A stretch of 64,000 bases of DNA from NCBI GenBank assembly GCA_951799425.1, contig OX637394.1, positions 36,864,001-36,928,000 on the forward strand, read 5' to 3'. The translations under genes were made by a program, and so were the position numbers. The notes beneath the pieces were generated by a model. That model was not told where the DNA came from. It ran no database searches and was given only the letters and a program-made list of their open reading frames with translations. Source of the DNA: Ilex aquifolium. Its lineage: Eukaryota > Streptophyta > Magnoliopsida > Aquifoliales > Aquifoliaceae. Shown piece by piece: positions 36,591 through 46,942 of the stretch; within the stretch, counting starts at the first letter, position 1, and each line of letters begins with the position of its first letter.

Positions 36591-38450
36591 AAGTGGGAGT
36601 CTGGGTTGGGTACCTTGTAACGTGTAAGAGTGAATAAGGTTTGGGCGGGATTTGGCATTTGTATGAGATGTATTTTGAGCCTTTGGATTAAGTTGGAAGA
36701 ATTGAGATGAAATTTAGACCTTTGAATTAAAAGTAGATTTAATCTGAACCGTTCTTGTGCTTTCCCAAATGAATTAAAATTGAAATAAATTTGAAAGTGA
36801 AAATGGATTCAAAATTGGTTCTATCTTATTATTATATATATATAGTAAATAATTGTTGTAAAAATGTGGATATGTGTAGTGATGTGTGTTTGAATTTGGT
36901 AGATTGGAAAAGTAGAGATTTAAAATGTTAGTGGAAATAATAGTTGAAATTTAGTTTTAATAAGTGAAAATATGAAATTTTAGGTCCTAGAACTTGTATT
37001 AAATAGGTTTGGTGTAGAAATATGTGTTGGAGAGGTTTGGGATGGATTTGGTTGGCTTAGGAATGGATTGGAAATGGAAAAGGGATGAAACAGCACGTGA
37101 ACAGTGCACTGGCTGCAACTTCAAGCACTATTTCGACCTTGATGCAGTCAATATCTCTCAAAACTCAAAACATGAAAGTTGTAGAGATCTTTCTTATAAT
37201 TCCATATCATCTTGAATCATATCAATCGGAGCTCGGATGAGAGAGTTATGCCCAGATAACGAAACCATGTCAAAACAGTCCAATTAGCTTGAACAGTGCA
37301 CGTGAACAGTGCACTGGCTGCAAATTCAAGCCCAATTTAGACCTTGATGCAGTCAATATATCTCACAACTCAAAACATTAAAGTTGTCTAGCTCTTTCTT
37401 AGCATTCCATATCATCTTGAATCATCTCAATCGGAGCTCGGATGAGAGAGTTATGCCCAGATAACGGAGCGATGTCGAAATAGTCCAATTAGCTTCGTTT
37501 TGCATTTAACGTCTCCATTTGCATCCTAAATCAAAATATAAGAATAATGAGTACATTTAGGCTTCAAATAAGTATAAAAGGCTTTAAGAAGCACCATTTA
37601 TCACCTTTTATTTGCAAACAACGCAAAACTTCATTAATAGCCGGTTCGGATGGGTAAAATAGAAACTTTAGTGTTTCGGGTGTACGTTGACTTTGATTTT
37701 GAGATAAATCATAAAAATAAATTTTTTTAGGTTAAAATAACATTAAAAATGAATCCGGAACGTCGAAAAACCTTAGGGTAGTCATAGGGATCAAAATGAA
37801 GATATTTATTGGCAAAATTGTAATTTTGGAGAAAAATGAAATTTTTGGGCCCAATAAACAGTAAAATTTGGGATTTTACTGCCCTTATAACCCCATTATC
37901 TTCTCATTTTCTTCATTTCTTCATTTCTTCATTCCACTCTCACACCCCAACCCTTAAAACCCTAGAGGAAGACTAAGGGAGGAGGAAGAGGGAGGTCCCT
38001 AGAGCTTGTGTTTCACTTTCAATCTTGATTCAAGGTAGGGGTTTTTCTCTAATTCACTTACATTGAGGCTAGGGTATATATATATATGTGTGTTTTGGCT
38101 ATCAATGGTATATATATGCTATGGAATCATCATCTCCTAGGCTTTTTGCAAAGATTACATGTTTTGAACAAAATTAGGGTTTAATACCCGTGAAATCTTT
38201 TTTCTAGTTTTAAAACCCTAATTTTTGGAGAGTGATGTATTTCCTTCTTAAATGCTTTCTTTATTATGAATTTCGAAACCGTAGTGCTTTGTGTTGGGTA
38301 GAAAAATGATGTTATTGTGATCTCATGTATTTTTCTTAGTTGGTTGTGGAATTGTTACATGATATATTTTGGGGATTTTGGATAGATGCTTGTAAATTGA
38401 GATAAATGTTGGAATTGTATGCTTGGTTGGGTTGTTTGTGATGCACATGA

Positions 38451-38676
38451 GTGGGAGGTTCCATGTAAGGATGCTCACCCCTTCTCAAGAGGTTCCCGGT
38501 AAGGATGCTTGAGAAATAAGTCTGTTATAGTGAGAGGTTCCTTGTAAGGATGCTCACCCCCTTCCCAAGAGGTTCCCGGTAAGGATGCTTGGGAAACAAT
38601 GTAGTGATTGGTGAAAGGTTCCATGTAAGGATGTTCATCCATTCTCAAGAGGTTCCCGGTAAGGATGCTTGAGAAT
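38451..38676 (+). other. Six-hairpin array with constant loop (D, 5' LTR)
   Basis: Six loops AGGTTCCnnGTAAGGATG, all 18 nt, closed by different arms: GTGGG/CTCAC (38451-38478), TTCTCAAG/CTTGAGAA (38482-38515), GTGAG/CTCAC (38530-38557), TTCCCAAG/CTTGGGAA (38562-38595), GGTGAA/TTCATC (38610-38639), ATTCTCAAG/CTTGAGAAT (38641-38676). Arm changes keep pairing or give G-U. Function unknown; it lies inside the putative LTR intron. Confidence 0.7.
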
Positions 38677-38986
38677 CAAAGGTGACCTAAAAGGGGGTGG
38701 AGGTTACCACAAAGTATGCCACCTACCGAAAGAATTGTTGGGAATTGTTTATGGCCATTAATGATTATTAATTGTATGTGGTGCTCGTTTATTCATTTAA
38801 GTAATGTTTTTTTTTTAAATAAAGTTGAGATCTTTTTTTTAATGTCACTGCTTTATTTCAAATTATGTATCTATTTTTTGTTAAAAATGAGACCGACCGT
38901 TTTAAATGTTTTTCTAAACCTTGTATGGGTTTGGGAGAATTTTTCTACAGTGCTTCGTGCTCACCCCCTACCGCTAACATTTTTTA

Positions 38987-39079
38987 GATTACCCGCTTGA
39001 GGAGGACGTAAGGGTCGAGGAGCCCGCTACCTGGGAGACTCCACTTGACGGGAGTGTGGATCCCGAGGTGGACGCATAG
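38987..39079 (+). other. Putative LTR 3' exon, 30-codon peptide (D, 5' LTR)
   Basis: After TTTTTTAG; begins DYPLEEDVRV, ends DGSVDPEVDA, TAG at 39077-39079. Confidence 0.55.
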
Positions 39080-39347
39080 AGCGACCTCCTTTTCTTTTGT
39101 ACTAGACTAGGACATTCTTTTGGAACATTGTGTAGTCTAGCTTCTTTTGTTTATTCCGCTGCGCTTCTTTAATTAATTTTTGAGATGTAATAGCCATGAC
39201 TTGGACTTATTCTTTTGGATAATGTTGTAAATATTCGTGGATGACAAATGAAGTCTTGTTTCTTAAGGGATTATATTAGTGCTCTCATGATATGAATGGT
39301 TTTAGAATTTAATGTTGTCCAGGGTGTGTTTTGGGGTGTTACAAAGT

Positions 39348-39359
39348 TGGTATTAGAGC
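39348..39359 (+). other. Primer-binding site, initiator-Met tRNA (D)
   Basis: TGGTATTAGAGC, one mismatch to the Met-type site, four bases after the LTR. Confidence 0.85.
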
Positions 39360-39531
39360 TTAGGCTTTAGGTCTTACATGGGAGCTGTAGGTTGTGGATC
39401 ACCACTAGAGCCTTAGGACTAGGTTGGATAAAAATTCTTGAGTTAGATTTTCACACGTCCTATGTTTTAGATTAAAGTGATAGTGGGATGTCTTGTACAT
39501 CAATGAACTAAGTTGTATATTGATGTGCAAA

Positions 39532-41129
39532 ATGGACGGTGAACGAGGACGAAGACGTGGACGTGAACGAGGACGAGGACGTGGACGTGAACGTGGACGT
39601 GTACGTGAACGTGGAAGTGTACGTGAACGTGGATGTGGGCGTGGTCATGGAGGTCAAGCCAATCCACCATCACCGCCACCTCCCGATGCTTTGAATGTCA
39701 TATATCAATGCTTGAGGGAGCTCACCACTTTGGTACAAAACCAAAATGGGAACAATAACCATAATGGTGGAGCTCATCCACTCGCTCAAGTACCAGGCAA
39801 TGGGAACGGAGACCGAAGGATGATAGCTCTTCGGGAATTCTTGAGGTAACGTATACCCAATTTCCAAGGGAGCTCCAATTCTTTGGATGCGGATAGGTGG
39901 ATACGGTGGGTGAAGAAAGTGTGTGACGGCATGGGAGTTGCCGAAGACTTGAGGGTTGGCTTGGCGACCTACTTGTTAGAGGGGGAGGCCGACTATTGGT
40001 GGGATTCGGTTAAGAGACGGAGGGACACCAATGCTCTTACTTGGGAGGAGTTCGACCGAATCTTCCAAGACTAGTACTTCCCTGAATCAGTCAGAGACCG
40101 AATGAAGGCTGATTCTTGCACTACGACAGGGCAGTATGATGGTGGCCGAGTATGAGAGGAGGTTTGACGAGCTCTCCCGTTATGCTACGGGATTTATATC
40201 TACTGAGGCCGACATGGCCAAACGCTTTGAGCAGGGATTGAGGTCTGTCATCCGGGAGAAGTTGGTGGCCCTCAAGATCCGGGAGTATGGGGACCTGGTT
40301 GACCGAGCTGCATTGGTGGAGAGAGATATAGAGGACAGCCAGCGGCGACAGAGCTTCGCAAGAGGAGGTCCGATCAGGACAGACCCTAGCACCAGTGGAG
40401 TGCAGCGAGCAGCACCATACCGAAGTCCAGACCAGGCAGGTGGACAGAGACTTCTGACAGCTAAAGGAGATGAAGTGACTCAGACTAGAACAAGCACTGA
40501 CCCGCACCAATCCTTTGCATTCGGAGAGTATGGGCACTTCAAACATAGATGCCCCTCGTTTCCCCCAAGGACCAAACAAGCAACCGAGCAAGTACCAGCA
40601 AACAAGCCACCTCTACAAAGGCCAGCACAGCAGAGACCTCAGATAGCTCGAGGAGCGGGAGGCGTACCAGAGAGAGTAGGCATGGATGCACGCCGATGCT
40701 TTGCCTGTGGAGGTGTTGGGCACTTCAAAGATAATTGTCCATTGCTTTCCACCAAGACCAACCAAGCAACTGGGCGAGTGAATGCAAACAGGCCACCACT
40801 ATGACAGCCATTACCACCACAGAGACCGTTACAAGCTCAAGCCCCCGGCGGCGCCAATCAAGGAAGGGTTTTTGCTTTGACTCAACCGGAGGAAGATGCC
40901 TCCAACGCCGTTGTGGAAGGTATTGTTCTTCTCTACCATTCTTGGGCCCGAATTTTATTGGATTCCTATGCGACTCATTCTTTTATACGTACTGCGGACG
41001 TTGTGGAATTAGGATTGGGTTCCGAGGAGCTAGAACATGCTTTATATGTTTACTTGCCTACGGGAGAACAGGGGGATACCAGGCTGGTCTATAAGGGTTA
41101 CGTGAAAGCGGATTACATTTCAGTTACCA
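39532..41129 (+). pseudogene. gag: Element D gag and protease start (broken)
   Basis: ATG at 39532. The Arg-Gly head is expanded (repeats of RGRERGR / RERG over ~38 residues) compared with ~12 residues in A and B, then polyproline and the gag core. Breaks: TAA at 39847 (B and A have CAA), TAG at 40072, a one-base loss near 40110 after which the frame shifts, and TGA at 40802 (C has CGA). It contains two zinc-knuckle segments, the first degenerate (SFAFGEYGHFKHRC), the second intact (CFACGGVGHFKDNC). The protease motif is DSYATHSF as in C. The sequence leaves coding at GTAGG 41130. Confidence 0.9.
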
Positions 41130-42310
41130 GTAGGTTTACTTATATGTATTTCTTTGACTCTAAATGTTATATGTATGCTATCCAATCCTTGATTCTTGCT
41201 ATTCTTGAAATTAATGCCATGTGAAAAATAATGTGATGGTTGAGTAACCCTTAAATCGCCTTGCTTGCTACCAAACCCTAGTTTTCAAGGGAAATGTGTT
41301 TTTCTCTTGATTTCTCCTTTGTTCTTGATTTCCACCCTTGATATTTGTTTGTTATTGATTTCAATACCTGATTGTTCCTTATTTTTAATTCTAAGCTTGA
41401 TATTCGTTGTTATGGATTTCAAGAAGTGATTGTTCATTTGTTCTTGATTTCCAAGCTTAATATTCATTTGTTCTTGATATCTAAATTTGATATGCACTTG
41501 GTAGTGACTATAACCCTTGTGATTCAATTATTCTCAATATTCAATACTTGAAATTCTTTATTCTTGGTTCCAAGACTTGAGTGTTCTTTTGGTCTTGATT
41601 TCTAAGCTTCATAATCATTTGTTCTTGATTTCACACCTTGATAGTCGTTTGTTATTGATTTTCATACATGATTGTTCCGTTAAATCTTAATTTCTCATTT
41701 GTTCATGACTTTCAAGCTTAATACGCCTTTATTCTTGATTTCCAAGCTTAATATTCATTTGCTCTTGATAGCCAAATTTGATATTCATTTGATTGATTCT
41801 AACTATTGTAATTCATGTATTCTTGATATTCAATACTTGACATCCTTTGGTTCTTGATTTCAAGACTTGGTTGTTCCTTTGTTTTTAATTTCCCCAGGCT
41901 TGATGATCCGTTGGTTCTTCATAGCCAAATTTAATATTCATTTGTTATTGATTCTAACCCTTGTGATTCATTTATTCTTGATATTCAATACTTGATATTC
42001 ATTGGTTCTTGATTTCAAGACTTGACATTCAATTGCTCTTGATTTCAATACTTGATTTCTCCTTGTCCTTGAGTTCAAAACTTGATACTCTTTAGTTCTT
42101 GGTTACAAAGCTTGATATGCATCTGTTATTGACTCCAAGACTTGATTGTTACTTTGTTCTTGATTCCAAAGCTTGATTATTTATTTGTTTCTTAATTCAA
42201 AATTCTAACGATTGGTATTGACCAATAAAATGGTATTTTCGATGATATTATGTTAATTTTTCTTAAATTATTTCGTTGGAAAAATGTATGTGGATTTGGG
42301 TCGCTTAAGA
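41130..42310 (+). repeat. LTR-intron-derived filler with ~30-bp minisatellite (D)
   Basis: Same junction as in C (GYV, then TTACCA/GTAGGTTTACTTATATG). The first ~200 bp resemble the start of the LTR intron of E (TATATGTATTC..CTTGCTAT..GATTCTTG..GTGATGGTTG), followed by ~850 bp of diverged TTGTTCTTGATTTC-type repeats, then a return to integrase sequence at about 42311. Confidence 0.75.
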
Positions 42311-42696
42311 AATGAGTGTTTAGATTCTGCAAGAAGGGCAAGTTAGCGCCAAGATATACCGGACCGTTTGAGGTAATCAAAGCGGTAGGCAAGGCGGCAT
42401 ATCAACTTCGACTACTAGCCCAGCTATCTGGAGTACATGACGTGTTCCACGTGTCCACGTTGAGAAGGTGTCACTCGGATGCAACTCCAGTCGTGAACTT
42501 GGAGGAGATTGAAATTCAAGACGGAGCAACCTACGCAGAACAACCGGTAGAAATTCTCGACGCCCAGGAAAAAGTGCTTCACAACAAAATTATCAGATTA
42601 GTGAAGGTTTTGTGGCAACACCATGGAGTGGAGGAAGCTACATGGGAACTGGAGCAAGAAATGCGGGAGAAGTATCCATATTTGTTCGCTACTTGA
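42311..42696 (+). pseudogene. Integrase tail and chromodomain remnant (D)
   Basis: Open frame [16 protein letters not shown] .. VFHVSTLRRCHSD .. chromodomain [33 protein letters not shown], to TGA at 42694. About 40 residues shorter at its 5' side than the same remnant in C. No start of its own. Confidence 0.88.
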
Positions 42697-42737
42697 GGTA
42701 AGTTTCGAGGACGAAACTTTCTTTAAGGGGGGTGGAT
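42697..42737 (+). promoter_or_regulatory. Palindrome and polypurine tract (D)
   Basis: AAGTTTCG-aggA-CGAAACTT followed by CTTTAAGGGGGGTGGAT next to the 3' LTR. Confidence 0.82.
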
Positions 42738-44360
42738 TGTAACAACCCGCATTTTCTTTTATATATGTATATAGATATATAGTAAATAATTGTTGTAAAA
42801 ATGTGGATATGTGTAGTGATGTGTGTTTGAATTTGGTAGATTGGAAAAGTAGAGATTTAAAATGTTAGTGGAAATAATAGTTGAAATTTAGTTTTAATAA
42901 GTGAAAATATGAAATTTTAGGTCCTAGAACTTGTATTAAATAGGTTTGGTGTAGAAATATGTGTTGGAGAGGTTTGTGATGGATTTGGTTGGCTTAGGAA
43001 TGGATTGGAAATGGAAAAGGGATGAAACATCACGTGAACAGTGCACTAGCTGCAACTTCAAGCGCGATTTCGACCTTGATGCAGTCAATATCTCTCAAAA
43101 CTCAAAACATGAAAGTTGTAGCATTCCATAGCATCTTGAATCATCTCAATCGGAGCTCGGATGAGAGAGTCATGCCCAGATAACGAAGCAATGTCAAAAC
43201 AGTCCAATTAGCTTGAACAGTGCACTGGCTGCAACTTCAAGCCCAATTTAGACCTTTATGCAGTCAATATCTCTCAAAACTAAAAACATGAAAGTTGTAG
43301 ATATCTTTCTTAGCATTCCATAGCATCTTGAATCATCTCAATCGGAGCTCGGATGAGAGAGTTATGCCCAGATAACGGAGCGATGTCGAAATAGTCCAAT
43401 TAGCTTCGTTTTGCATTTAACGTCTCCATTTGCATCCTAAATCAAAATATAAGAATAATGAGTACATTTAGGCTTCAAATAAGTATAAAAGGCTTTAAGA
43501 TGCACCATTTATCACCTTTTATTTGCAAACAACGCAAAACTTCATTAATAGCCGGTTCGGATGGGTAAAATAGAAACTTTAGTGTTTCGGGTGTACGTTG
43601 AATTTGGTTTTGAGATAAATCATAAAAATAATTTTTTTTAGGTTAAAATAACATTAAAAATGAATCCGGAATGTCAAAAAACCTTAGGGTAGTCATAGAG
43701 ATCAAAATGAAGATATTTATTGGCAAAATTGTAATTTTGGAGAAAAATGAAATTTTTGGGCCCAATAAACAGTAAAATTCGGGATTTTACTGCCCTTATA
43801 ACCCCATTATCTTCTCATTTTCTTAATTTCTTCATTCCACTCTCACACCCCAACCCTTAGAACCCTAGAGGAAGACTAAGGGAGGAAGAAGAGGGAAGAG
43901 GGAGGTCCCTAGAGCTTGGGTTTCACTTTCAATCTTGATTCAAGGTACGGGTTTTTCTCTCATTCACTTACATTGAGGCTAGGGTATATATATATATGTG
44001 TGTTTTGGCTATCAATGGTATATATATGCTATGGAATCATCATCTCTTAGGATTTTTGCAAAGATTACATGTTTTGAACAAAGTTAGGGTTTAATACCCA
44101 TGAAATCTCTTTTCCAGTTTTAAAACCCTAATTTTTGGAGAGTGATGTATTTTCTTCTTAAATGCTTTATTTATTATGAATTTCGAAACCGTAGTGCTTT
44201 GTGTTGGGTAGAAAAATGATGTTATTGTGATCTCATGCATTTTTTTTAGTTGGTTGTGGAATTGTTACATGATATATTTTGGGGATTTTGGATAGATGCT
44301 TGTAAATTGAGATAAATGTTGGAATTGTATGCTTGGTTGGGTTGTTTGTGATGCACATGA

Positions 44361-44587
44361 GTGAGAGGTTCCATGTAAGGATGCTCACCCCTTCTCAAGA
44401 GGTTCCCGGTAAGGATGCTTGAGAAATAAGTCTGTTATAGTGAGAGGTTCCTTGTAAGGATGCTCACCCCCTTCCCAAGAGGTTCCCGGTAAGGATGCTT
44501 GGGAAACAATGTAGTGATTGGTGAGAGGTTCCATGTAAGGATGTTCATCCATTCTCAAGAGATTCCCGGTAAGGATGATTGAGAATC
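44361..44587 (+). other. Six-hairpin array (D, 3' LTR)
   Basis: Same array. The first arm is GTGAG/CTCAC (perfect here, G-U in the 5' LTR), and the last hairpin has decayed on both sides (AGATTCC loop, ATTGAGAAT arm). Confidence 0.65.
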
Positions 44588-44894
44588 AAAGGTGACCTAA
44601 AAGGGGGTGGAGGTTACCACAAAGTATGCCACCTACCGAAAGAATTGTTGGGAATTGTTTATGGCCATTAATGATTATTAATTGTATGTGGTGCTCATTT
44701 ATTCATTTAAGTAATGTTTTTTTTTAAATAAAGTTGAGATCTTTTTTTAATGTCACTGCTTTATTTCAAATTATGTATCTATGTTATGTTAAAAATGAGA
44801 CCGACCGTTTTAAATGTTTTTCTAAACCTTGTATGGGTTTGGGAGAATTTTTCTACAGAGTTTCGTGCTCACCCCTTACTGCTAACATTTTTCA

Positions 44895-44987
44895 AATTAC
44901 CCGCTTGAGGAAGACGTAAGGGTCGAGGAGCCCGCTACTTGGGAGACTCCACTTGACGGGAGTGTGGATCCCGAGGTAGACGCATAG
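44895..44987 (+). other. Putative LTR 3' exon, 30-codon peptide (D, 3' LTR)
   Basis: Same frame with GTG to GTA (synonymous) near the end and GAT to AAT in the first codon; TAG at 44985-44987. The acceptor AG is lost (TTTTTCAA). Confidence 0.45.
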
Positions 44988-45608
44988 AGCGACCTCCTTT
45001 CCTTTTGTACTAGACTAGGACATTCTTTTGGAACATTGTGTAGTCTAGCTTCTTTTGTTTATTCCGCTGCGCTTCTTTAATTAATTTTTGAGATGTAATA
45101 GCCATGACTTGGACTTATTCTTTTGGATAATGTTGTAAATATTCGTGGATGACAAATGAAGTCTTATTTCTTAAGGGATTATATTAGTGCTCTCATGATA
45201 TGAATGATTTTAGAATGTAATGTCGTCCAGGGTGTGTTTTGGGGTGTTACACTTACCATGTCTTTGACAATATCGATTTAGTATATTTTCAGTTATGTTT
45301 AAATTTAGTGAACTTGCAATCAATTAGTCTTCACAAACTCACTCTTTAATTATTCTGCGAACAGAGAGATTATGTTAAATTTCTTTACATGCATAGCAAT
45401 CCATTTCAAAATCAAATTAGTTTTAAGAATTCTAATTTGATATAATTTAATACCAGATTTACTCAATGCACAACTGTCATTTTATGAAATAGCTTCAACA
45501 ACTTATATTTGGTGATTTATAAACATTGAATCAGTTTTGGAATAATGTAATAAATTAAAATATAAATAAATTTTAAACTAAAGTTTGGTAAATCACAAGT
45601 ATTTGTGG

Positions 45609-45833
45609 TTATGAGCATTGTACGTGCACTCTGTGTGCATAGATTTCATGTCTAAACGAACAAAATTCATCACTAATAATATTCATTGTGCAACATTTTC
45701 TTTTAACCTCGTAAATCACTAAAATCATGTGCTCCCTATTATCTTCCATAAAATCAAATACTATTTCACTTTTGAATGTCGCATTGCAATTGATTTTTTT
45801 CATGTCAACAAATAATTTTTTACTCCTCATCAC
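45609..45833 (-). pseudogene. Unrecognised coding-like block in host repeat
   Basis: Minus-strand frame containing VFDFMEDNREHMILVIYE, then a Cys- and Asn-containing tail and SFRHEIYAHR. The same words are kept in copy 4 (47880-48080) and copy 1 (10117-10299, FDFMGDNR..MISVIYEYERKRC). The protein is not recognised. Its conservation across diverged copies suggests descent from a gene, now broken. Confidence 0.4.
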
Positions 45834-46048
45834 TCACCGAATCCACTTTCTCCCTATCGTCACCCGTCAAATGATCCATCTTATTTTTCTTATCTCATCT
45901 TTTTTCTTAGGACATCACCGTTATCTCTCATCTTTTTTCTTAGGACATCACCCTTATCTCTCATCACCGCCTCATTGTTCACCAGATTTTCACATCAACC
46001 ATTAATTCATCATCCACCTAGGGTATTTTCGCATCCTTCTAACTCACC

Positions 46049-46258
46049 TTATTGTCCCCTACAACTCTTAACCCTCTTAAGACTGAAATTCTTAAAAACT
46101 TCATTATTGAATACCTCATTCTGAAACCTTGTGACTCGTTTTTGACCTAGCACCCCCGCATATTCAAATTGTTGCTTCATCACAAAGGCAAATTCACACT
46201 TATTTTCCCTATGTATCGAAGAAACTAAAGTCTCATATGATACCGTACCATCTTCCAT
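46049..46258 (-). pseudogene. Unrecognised ATG-bearing exon in host repeat
   Basis: Minus strand, ATG at 46258, begins MEDGTVSYETLVSSIHREN, then EFAFVMKQQFEYAGVLGQKRV and a Lys/Arg-rich end; stop at 46049. Upstream is A/T- and pyrimidine-rich sequence like a 5' leader. Equivalent positions in copies 1 (near 10750), 2 (near 25360) and 4 (split by solo LTR E, near 50940) keep the same ATG region with stops or frameshifts. No family recognised. Confidence 0.4.
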
Positions 46259-46942
46259 TGAAAACACAAATCAAGCAACAAATCTACAACCACATAATCA
46301 TAAAAGATCAAACTTGAACCTTTTATGATTACAAAAAAAAAAAAACTAGAACCCAGACAAAAGCCTAGGGTCTCCAGATTGAAATTCAAATAAAAAAAAA
46401 CCTCAACAAATGATGATATATAGATATATATTTAATCGCATATCAAGTGTTGATTTCTAGGGAATCTAGTCGAAAAACACATTCAGAGAGACGAGAAAAA
46501 TAGGCTTCTGATGAGATATAAGAGTGGACGATGTTCTTGAACAATTGGGGGAGAGACAAAGATCACCTTAAATTCTAGTATTCCAAAACTACCCTATAGA
46601 AATCAATTTGAAGTTTCAAATTATGGTATTTGTTATGAAGCCCCTATAATTTAAGGCCTTTGGAACTACTCCCATTAGGATGTCATAATGATAGTGCTTA
46701 TATGTCAACAATAAAATCTAGATTGAATGACAATAGAACTATCAAATATAAAGTAGAGAAGACAACAAGGCAGGTTCAAACAGAAATCTATATTCCCCAC
46801 CCTCGCAACAAAATAAGACTAACCAAATGAAAAACTTATATGGCAATAAGGCAAATAATAAGGCTATTGAAAGCAAAAAAAAAAAAAAAATGGTAATAGA
46901 CAAATCTAGGCTAGAGTATTTCCTTCATTTACCTTGCTTTAT

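Larger units (their letters stand above)
26620..36838 (-). mobile_element. Non-autonomous Helitron (minus strand)
   Basis: Read on the minus strand the 3' end is a hairpin GTGCC-TTTA-GGCAC (plus 633-646 of the 26 kb block, i.e. 26633-26646), nine bases, then CTAG, followed by host T: the canonical Helitron CTRR terminus. Comparison with D's 3' LTR shows the host sequence resumes at 36839, with no target duplication, as expected. The 5' end at 36838 reads TATATAATAATAAGATAG; the usual TC start is not seen, so that boundary is less certain by a few bases in the AT tract. Net length without element C is ~2.56 kb. No Rep/helicase was recognised. Confidence 0.8.
26582..39343 (+). repeat. Element D 5' LTR (split by Helitron)
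   Basis: The first 38 bp are at 26582-26619, the remainder at 36839-39343; net ~2543 bp. U3 holds two tandem ~200-bp repeats around CAGTGCACTG palindromes (37102-37111, 37307-37316) with conserved GGAGCTCGGATGAGAGAGTT. A TATA-like AGTATAAAAG is at 37571. Donor CAAG/GTAGGGG is at 38035, the hairpin array at 38451-38676 and the peptide frame at 38987-39079. Confidence 0.9.
26582..45251 (+). mobile_element. Element D: non-autonomous Ty3/gypsy element with nested insertions
   Basis: LTRs begin TGTAAC(A)ACCCGCATTTTC and end GGGTGTTACA; target duplication CTTAC (26577-26581, 45252-45256). The 5' LTR is 26582-26619 plus 36839-39343, split by a Helitron; the 3' LTR is 42738-45251. Net size is about 8.4 kb. 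RT, RNase H and the catalytic integrase region are absent, replaced by an LTR-derived filler. Confidence 0.93.
42738..45251 (+). repeat. Element D 3' LTR
   Basis: 2514 bp, uninterrupted, used here to define the Helitron boundaries in the 5' copy. It has the hairpin array at 44361-44587 and peptide frame at 44895-44987. The acceptor-like CAG of the 5' copy region is CAA here. Confidence 0.93.
45252..46942. repeat. Host ~2.2 kb repeat, copy 3, second part
   Basis: Continues 26581 after one CTTAC copy. It carries the best-preserved minus-strand exon (see 46049-46258) and a second coding-like block at 45609-45833. Confidence 0.82.
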
